A stretch of 26,232 bases of DNA from a virus: IMG/VR virus record IMGVR_UViG_3300050821_002772, positions 1 to 26,232 of that record. One strand, 5' to 3'. Of this stretch, positions 21,272 through 26,232 are shown one piece after another (the stretch's first letter is position 1; every line of letters starts with the position of its first letter). The notes beneath the pieces were generated by a model. That model worked only from the letters and a program-made list of their open reading frames with translations, searched no databases and was not told the origin of the DNA. Position numbers and translations under genes: made by a program.

Positions 21272-21541
21272 ATGACTAAAATCAAAGCCGTCTCTAAACG
21301 ACTAATTGTTAAACAAGTTGCAGATGACAAATCAGAAGAGAAAAAGGGCATTATCATCCCAGGAGATGACCGCAAGCCTTTTAAAGCCCAAATCATCGCA
21401 GTCGGGGTTGAGGTAGACTGCCATGTAAATGCTGGCGAATATGTGCTTTTGCCGTTTATGACTGGGACTCCTATAGAGATTGACGGCCAGAAGTTTTTGG
21501 TTATCTTCGAAGATCAGATTTTGGCTGTGATAGATAAGTGA
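21272..21541 (+). CDS. groES: GroES-like co-chaperonin
   Basis: An 89-aa protein close to the 97 aa of bacterial GroES. It begins KAVSKRLIVKQVADD, matching the usual 'PL.DRV(I/L)VK' strand. A mobile loop with GIIIPG at residues 26-31, equivalent to the GGIVLxG chaperonin-contact loop, follows. Next come FKAQIIAVG, the turn NAGEYVLLP in place of VGDxVxF, and the closing strands KFLVIFEDQILAVID. The roof-loop region is shortened. GroES caps the GroEL cage during folding; phage versions such as T4 gp31 adapt host GroEL for capsid protein folding. It lies alone with one small gene between two leftward virion operons. The SD is weak (TAGGG). Confidence 0.9.
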   Translation: MTKIKAVSKRLIVKQVADDKSEEKKGIIIPGDDRKPFKAQIIAVGVEVDCHVNAGEYVLLPFMTGTPIEIDGQKFLVIFEDQILAVIDK

Positions 21542-21753
21542 AAATAACACGAATAGATGTAGATCAAAAAAAAGTTGAATTTTTCAAGGACATGAGGAAA
21601 GACATTTTAAAGTCCTATGAATTTCATTTCAAAGAATGGGAAAACGATAGGTCTAAAATAAACAAATTGGTTGATTGCATTAATACTCTTATGGAATTCG
21701 ATAAAAAAATGTACAAAAATGGTTTTCTGCATCATATAATTAATCAAAACTGA
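21538..21753 (+). CDS. Hypothetical protein coupled to GroES, 71 aa
   Basis: Starts with GTG at 21538, overlapping the GroES stop by 4 bases (GTGA). It reads VKITRIDVDQKKVEFFKDMR, then SYEFHFKEWENDRSKINKLV, and ends MYKNGFLHHIINQN. It is a small, probably all-helical charged protein. Coupling to GroES may mean a shared role or just compact packing. The 3' end overlaps the convergent leftward fibre gene by 10 bases. No family is recognised. Confidence 0.55.
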   Translation: MKITRIDVDQKKVEFFKDMRKDILKSYEFHFKEWENDRSKINKLVDCINTLMEFDKKMYKNGFLHHIINQN

Positions 21754-22430
21754 CTCAACCACTCTAAAACAATAATTCCCGACGTTACGGCAGGTGCCGC
21801 AGCATCTACAGTGACCACAATATTCGTCGGAGTAACGTAAAAAGTGACTTGGCCCGCGATTCCTACAGAAGACGAATAGATTACGCCATACCAATTAGTC
21901 CCATCAGTATATGATCCATAGCATTTTTGAGTCATAAGAGTGATCGAGGCAAAATTGATCCCATGTGCATTTATTGCTGTTCCTCCAGAAGTATAAGCGC
22001 CGAATCCAGTTGAATTGACATTAATAGTAACAGAAGAGCCGGAAATAGCCGTTATCGTGTAAGTATTCCCATTCAATTGAGTCATCCCACCCACATTATT
22101 GATGGTAATGCTTTGTCCTACTGCAAATGTATTCCCTGGAATAGTCAAAACCGCTGGATTTGCTTGGGTAGCTCCAGTAATTGCGAAAAAAGGATAGACC
22201 TGTCTTAGCGTTTGCTGTTCGTTGGATGATCCAGAAAGGTACCATCTATCGCCCGTAACAATTGGATAGTTTACGGCGAAATTCCCTACGCTACGGGAGT
22301 TTACTTTTGTCGCAATATCTATATAAGCGATGTCAACCTGATGAGAAAGCGATTTCAGATCATCATATGGAAATTGCCATTGTGTTTTAAGATAAGGAGA
22401 AACCTGAAGGTTATTAGTTGGTTGGGTCAC
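21744..22430 (-). CDS. Tail fibre protein with inserted FCCH-like module
   Basis: A 228-aa protein with a GTG start at 22430 that overlaps the 973-aa gene's stop (GTGA). Residues ~1-75 (SHQVDIAYIDIATKVNSRSV, VNYPIVTGDRWYLSGSSNEQ) and ~155-228 (CYGSYTDGTNWYGVIYSSSV, GQVTFYVTPTNIVVTVDAAA) look like the two halves of a common phage fibre domain. Between them, residues ~78-150 (TQANPAVLTIPGNTFAVG, NNVGGMTQLNGNTYTITAIS, YTSGGTA) form a small beta module. This module is often labelled FCCH-like in phage proteins and has a relative in the 973-aa protein. It is a virion surface protein, probably a fibre or appendage; receptor contact is inferred. Confidence 0.7.
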   Translation of the reverse strand: MTQPTNNLQVSPYLKTQWQFPYDDLKSLSHQVDIAYIDIATKVNSRSVGNFAVNYPIVTGDRWYLSGSSNEQQTLRQVYPFFAITGATQANPAVLTIPGNTFAVGQSITINNVGGMTQLNGNTYTITAISGSSVTINVNSTGFGAYTSGGTAINAHGINFASITLMTQKCYGSYTDGTNWYGVIYSSSVGIAGQVTFYVTPTNIVVTVDAAAPAVTSGIIVLEWLSQF

Positions 22431-25348
22431 GCTAATTGCGGTCCTCTGTCTACGACTAAATGCATTCCTTGAAGCGTAATTTCACTTGTCGCATATGTCA
22501 AGTTTCTCATCTGCGCATCTGAAAGAGTTATCCCAATTTGCACCGAGTCTCCGATCAAGCTCGTGTTGAATCTATGCCAAATTTGGTATTGTCCTTCCGC
22601 CGTAGGCATCTGTAGATTTGAATTTGCTGGTGTTAGTCCAATATTGGTAGATTCGGGACAAGTATACATAAGCTGGCTATATACTAAAGCGCTCGTCTTA
22701 TTAAGAGGCTGAGGCGTGTTCCAAACATCATCGGGGTCTTGCGATAGGTAAACATTGACGGTAACTTGCGAATTTGCAGTGTAATCCATTAAATATTTCT
22801 GCGTTGAAAGTCTTGTCTGTCTGCCTTGGTCCCAATAGACTGGAAATTGCTTTGTTTGTAAGAGAGGCTGAGATAAACGAGTATATTTTCCAAGCCCAAT
22901 GTATGTGCTTGCAAAAACTGGAGCTGGGATATCGACCACAAATGTATTCGCATTCGCTGTAGAAACCACCTTCCCAATAATTGTGTTTATCCCATCTATT
23001 GTATTGATATCGGAGGTCGCTGTTCCTCCTGAAACATATGGAGTGAAGGCAGAAGAATCAATATCAAGTGTGATCTCAGTTCCGCTTGCTGATATTACTA
23101 ATAAATCATTTTGATTTAGCTCAGTTGTCCCAACGATTCCTGCAATATTTACAATATCCCCCGCAACAAAAGAGTTCATTGTGGTTACAATCGTGGGGAA
23201 CCCTAAAGTTACACCTGTAATTGTTGAGGAAAGAAGCCCGATAAAACCAGAAAAATAAAGATAATCTCCTGTTTGCACGCAATGATTAATCGAGGTAATT
23301 TGCATTTCTCCCGATGCGCTTGCGGTTACGGCTTGCACTGTTCCGGATATACCTTCTCCTGTTCCTTGGCCTTTGGTTAAAACATAGCCCTGCGGATTGC
23401 CTGCAACAATGCTTGGGAATTGAGGAGAGTTTGCCCCAGAATTCCAAGGCTCTCTCCAGGAATTCCACGATTCAAACCCTAATGTCAACCATGATTTTTT
23501 AATTGTAGGCCTAAATGTCCCATGAGCAGTAAAGTTTTCATATTGAACTCCCCAGGTATTATCTCGGTAATTGAATAGAAATGTTTGTTTTGGGAACTTG
23601 CAAATTGAATTATCTCCGTAAGGAGGAATATTATTTAAAGGATATGCGAAATAAACCCACTCTCTGTAGAAGTCCCTAACTGCATTAACTCTTAATGCGC
23701 CGTTATTGAGCGCTTGAATCTGGAATACTGAATCGGGAATGTCTAGGTCAATCCTTTGGCTGGATTGCTGATCGGTCATCGCAATTCCATATGCGCCAAT
23801 GTCTAATGCGCCCTTATCAAGGGTTATCGCAGAGAATGTAGAATCTGAAGGTAATTCGGAATTGATATTGTAGAACAAGAATGGTTGCAAATCGTTGCTA
23901 GTGTAAACGAATCTTGTTTTGCGCCCACTTCCTCCGAATCCGATAAGTAAAACGTCTTCGTTATTGGAAACCGTGGTTATCGGCTGTCCAGTTCCAAGAG
24001 GCAAGTTACCGCCTAATCCTGTCTGATCTTGATAATAGGCTTTAACGTTATTTGTTTCGCCTGTGGGAGTTAAATTGGCATAATAAGGCGTTCCATTCCA
24101 ACTCCAAAGAACTACATCTGATAGCTGAATTGGCACGCCACTGCTTGTCTGTATCCAAGGACTCAAGAATAATAGTCTATCTTTGAATGGCACAATTAGA
24201 AGAGCGCCTACAAGGTAGTAAAGAGCCGCTGTTTCATCATCAATCGAGACAGTAGCCGCCGTAAGCGGTGGCGCGAAATTTACCCATCCTAAACCAGTCC
24301 CAGTAGGAAGTCCTGTTGCGCTGGTTGGGTCGCCATCATACCACCTTATTCCGTCTTGACCCGCAATGCTTGAGCTGAGTAATTGAGCTATTCCGACACC
24401 TGCAACCGTTTGATTCCCAGTAAACGTAACGACATAGTTACCGTTTGCTGCATCTGTCGCTGTTGATACGGTGCCAACAAGCCCATTAATTGTGCTTCCT
24501 ACGGTGTTCCATTCATTAAACCAAAGTTTATCTCCAACTATTAATGTTGTGTAATTAGAACCAACAGATTTAAAATTGAACGTTATTAAAGCAGTACCAG
24601 AGCCGGAAGTATATGTTCCATTTACAAAGTGCAATCCTGGAACATTATTAGTTGCCCAAAGCGCTCCTTGATAATTTGTTGTCCAAAATTGTTGAAAATC
24701 TTCCCCATCCCAAACAACTGGATTGTTTGTGCCTTTATAAAAACTCACATTATAGAAACTTTGTCCGCCTGATGTTTGAATAATTTGGTAAGCATTTGTA
24801 GTATCAAAGGCCACGAGTTTTGGATATAAAGCCCTTACTGGGACTTGTCCGCTTACAGAATTGTACGCATAATCACGCAAGCCCATGACGGGATTGCCAG
24901 GAAAATAAGAAAAGGTTCCGGTGACATCGCTTGCTCCTCCACCAGAGATTGTAAAAGCTCCTGTTGCATAATTGATTGTTCCAGATCCGGCTGGCGCTCC
25001 CTGCAACGTCCCGTCCATGTGTGTATCGGTATATGTATTTGCTCCAACCACTAAACTAAGCGATCCAGGAACAATCGATGCAGAAGATCCTAAAGAATAT
25101 TGAACTATCAAATTGCCAGCTCCGGCAACTAAAGCAAATTGAGCAAGTTGCCAATTGTTTGGCGTTGCTGATATTTGTTCTTGAATCTGAAGCTGACCAA
25201 GAAAAATAGTGCCTCTTTTGCGCTTTGCTCTACCCCTCCATGAATAAAAATTATACATCGTTGGGAAAGCGTCATTATCAATAACGAATGGCAATCTACT
25301 TGTGGTTAGACCTTTTGCAAAGTTACCAATGTAGATTTGGTCGGGCAT
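22427..25348 (-). CDS. Large tail-tube / DNA-stabilisation-like protein
   Basis: A 973-aa protein. The N-terminus MPDQIYIGNFAKGLTTSRLP with AFPTMYNFYSWRGRAKRKRG recalls the opening of large podovirus tail 'stabilisation/nozzle' proteins such as P22 gp10 and T7 gp12, which are mostly beta-propeller. The region at ~85-150 (VPGSLSLVVGANTYTDTHMD, GTINYATGAFTIS) is a small inserted beta module. Residues ~400-620 contain propeller-like WSWNGTPYYANL, RKTRFVYTSNDLQPFLFYN and WGVQYENFTAHGTF strands. Residues ~680-785 hold another module (GDIVNIAGIVGTTELNQND, YVSGGTA) related to the one in the downstream fibre. The C-terminal ~150 residues are beta-rich. The gene order adaptor-fibre-this-fibre supports a tail-tube role; the exact function is inferred. 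Confidence 0.6.
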   Translation of the reverse strand: MPDQIYIGNFAKGLTTSRLPFVIDNDAFPTMYNFYSWRGRAKRKRGTIFLGQLQIQEQISATPNNWQLAQFALVAGAGNLIVQYSLGSSASIVPGSLSLVVGANTYTDTHMDGTLQGAPAGSGTINYATGAFTISGGGASDVTGTFSYFPGNPVMGLRDYAYNSVSGQVPVRALYPKLVAFDTTNAYQIIQTSGGQSFYNVSFYKGTNNPVVWDGEDFQQFWTTNYQGALWATNNVPGLHFVNGTYTSGSGTALITFNFKSVGSNYTTLIVGDKLWFNEWNTVGSTINGLVGTVSTATDAANGNYVVTFTGNQTVAGVGIAQLLSSSIAGQDGIRWYDGDPTSATGLPTGTGLGWVNFAPPLTAATVSIDDETAALYYLVGALLIVPFKDRLLFLSPWIQTSSGVPIQLSDVVLWSWNGTPYYANLTPTGETNNVKAYYQDQTGLGGNLPLGTGQPITTVSNNEDVLLIGFGGSGRKTRFVYTSNDLQPFLFYNINSELPSDSTFSAITLDKGALDIGAYGIAMTDQQSSQRIDLDIPDSVFQIQALNNGALRVNAVRDFYREWVYFAYPLNNIPPYGDNSICKFPKQTFLFNYRDNTWGVQYENFTAHGTFRPTIKKSWLTLGFESWNSWREPWNSGANSPQFPSIVAGNPQGYVLTKGQGTGEGISGTVQAVTASASGEMQITSINHCVQTGDYLYFSGFIGLLSSTITGVTLGFPTIVTTMNSFVAGDIVNIAGIVGTTELNQNDLLVISASGTEITLDIDSSAFTPYVSGGTATSDINTIDGINTIIGKVVSTANANTFVVDIPAPVFASTYIGLGKYTRLSQPLLQTKQFPVYWDQGRQTRLSTQKYLMDYTANSQVTVNVYLSQDPDDVWNTPQPLNKTSALVYSQLMYTCPESTNIGLTPANSNLQMPTAEGQYQIWHRFNTSLIGDSVQIGITLSDAQMRNLTYATSEITLQGMHLVVDRGPQLA

Positions 25349-25349
25349 T

Positions 25350-25916
25350 TTAGTTACCTATAGCGATATATGAAACTGGAACTCCACCACCCGCATTAGA
25401 CCTAAATGTAAATCCTGTGGTGGTGTAGCCATTTGTCCCGACAATATTTGGAGGAACAGAAGCACCATTAAATGTAACAACAACAGAAAAAACATTATTT
25501 GGGAAGGCGCTTGCAAAGGTGTAAGTATTTCCGTTAACAGCCGCTCCAACCTGTCCCCATTTGATAATTATGCCGCCCAGCAGAAGAACGCTCCCGTTTC
25601 CAGTGAGAACGAATTGATTTGAGCTTTGAGGAGCATTCCCTGAATAAAAGAAAAGTTCCGGCACTGTGTTTCCACCAGAACCTCCATGATTTGCAGGCGC
25701 ATCCGTGAAAAGAACAGGAGGAGATACAGGAGGAGTTGGAACATTGTTCGCATTAAAGGTAACCTGAGCATGCTGGCCGCCGCCTGCTACGTTAAACCCA
25801 ACGTGATCAACTGCGATAATCGTGCCAATAGCTGCTGCATTGCTTTGCATTGTGGAAACATCGTCCGCAGGATCATTTGGAGGATTGGGAATGTTTACGC
25901 TATATGCAATCGTCAT
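25350..25916 (-). CDS. Tail fibre with gp53-like C-terminal domain
   Basis: A 188-aa protein. I start at ATG 25916, which overlaps the upstream stop by 4 bases and has AGG nearby, rather than at a start 36 codons further up that runs over the adaptor gene. The N-terminus (NPPNDPADDVSTMQSNAAAI, then IIAVDHVGFN) is a motif often seen at the start of short podovirus fibres. The C-terminus (IIIKWGQVGAAVNGNTYTFA, FPNNVFSVVVTF, TTTGFTFRSNAGGGVPVSYI, AIGN) matches the gp53-like fibre-tip domain, with its opening 'I.QWG' strand and closing 'YIAIG' strand. It probably binds a host surface receptor. It precedes the large tail protein by one base. Confidence 0.75.
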   Translation of the reverse strand: MTIAYSVNIPNPPNDPADDVSTMQSNAAAIGTIIAVDHVGFNVAGGGQHAQVTFNANNVPTPPVSPPVLFTDAPANHGGSGGNTVPELFFYSGNAPQSSNQFVLTGNGSVLLLGGIIIKWGQVGAAVNGNTYTFASAFPNNVFSVVVTFNGASVPPNIVGTNGYTTTGFTFRSNAGGGVPVSYIAIGN

Positions 25917-26232
25917 GTTGTACCTATGCTGTTGCTTGTTCCGTATTGGCCTTGCGATTGAGAACCTTGAGAATAAATCGTAGGGGTTCTCGTCGCTGTC
26001 CATTGTCTTTGAGACCGCTTCCAAACGAGCATCTCTTGCTCTCTGAATAACGGCTCATAAAAGGCAAATTGTTCTGAATCCCCAGTATCGGAGAGAATCT
26101 TTCTTGCAGCGCCTCTGGCTATGTACTCGCACATATAGGCGAATTGAATTGCTTGCCCGCTTGTTAGAAAAGCTGCTGGCGATAGGTAAGCATCTAGCTC
26201 AACCAGATATTGAACATAAGGCGGATTGCGCA
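25913..26232 (-). CDS. Head-to-tail adaptor, partial (gp4-like), 5' end outside window
   Basis: The frame is open from the right edge of the window, so the start is missing. The visible ~105 residues begin RNPPYVQYLVELDAYLSPAA and continue with QAIQFAYMCEYIARGAARKI, GDSEQFAFYEPLFREQEMLV and WKRSQRQWTATRTPTIYSQG. The end is Gln/Ser/Gly-rich. The helical AARKIL.D.GD and FYEPLFREQE patterns with a terminal RTPTIY arm resemble P22 gp4-like adaptors, which dock onto the portal ring and start tail assembly with a long extended C-terminal arm. The stop overlaps the next gene's start (ATGA). The family call is moderately sure. Confidence 0.6.
   Translation of the reverse strand, partial: RNPPYVQYLVELDAYLSPAAFLTSGQAIQFAYMCEYIARGAARKILSDTGDSEQFAFYEPLFREQEMLVWKRSQRQWTATRTPTIYSQGSQSQGQYGTSNSIGTT

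Noticed and set aside
21985-22120. Possible CRISPR or tandem DNA repeats in the fibre genes
   Set aside because: The repeats are at protein level with degenerate DNA and have no regular repeat-spacer spacing.
25917-26024. N-terminal extension of the gp53-like fibre
   Set aside because: It overlaps the adaptor gene in another frame. ATG 25916 gives an ATGA overlap and a typical fibre N-terminus.

Overview
The window reads as part of the genome of a tailed bacteriophage (Caudoviricetes) with a P22-like, short-tailed virion plan. It carries a large terminase, a P22-type portal, a probable scaffolding protein, a block of probable DNA-ejection proteins, a head-to-tail adaptor (cut by the right edge), a probable large tail-tube/stabilisation protein and at least five tail-fibre or adhesin proteins. 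The base composition is AT-rich. Genes are packed tightly, often with 4-base ATGA/GTGA overlaps. Two small proteins look like lipoproteins, which fits a Gram-negative host, but the host cannot be named. No integrase, repressor, replication gene or tRNA was recognised. No endolysin or major capsid protein was recognised either.

Layout. 62-998 (+): small overlapping genes, two encoding single-span membrane proteins, then a lipoprotein whose ribosome-binding site lies in an inverted repeat. 1027-1464 (-): HNH endonuclease. 6697 to 1618 (-): an adhesin operon with a fibre knob protein, a small structural protein, a YadA-head-like/C1q-like fibre, a beta-helix fibre, a glycine-rich adhesin and a lipoprotein. 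7952 to 6762 (-): four overlapping genes, three of which start with the same MKNRAKC zinc-ribbon sequence. 7975-13073 (+): terminase, two HNH genes and the portal gene, with a further HNH gene after the portal. 13716-14583 (+): small unknown genes. 15624 to 14471 (-): three overlapping unknown genes. 15702-16391 (+): scaffold-like protein and a strong terminator. 16478-17200 (+): an operon of small genes behind a good sigma70-like promoter. 21216 to 17201 (-): three probable ejection proteins. 21272-21753 (+): a GroES-like co-chaperonin and a small partner. 26232 to 21744 (-): adaptor, fibre, large tail protein and a second fibre.

The main discovery is that the portal gene is split. Its ribosome-binding site, start codon and first 22 codons lie at 10695-10762. 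They are followed by a group I intron of about 300 bases with no ORF inside it. A perfect 7-bp P1 with a U.G splice-site pair, and P2, P3, P7, P8 and P9 helices, can be drawn by eye. Reading resumes in frame near 11066. Paralogous free-standing HNH endonuclease genes sit just before and just after the portal gene, a layout that suggests collaborative homing. Other points of interest are the phage GroES, structured RNA elements at 615-659, 13087-13152 and 13933-13998, the tandem MKNRAKC paralogues, and modular exchange among the fibre proteins.
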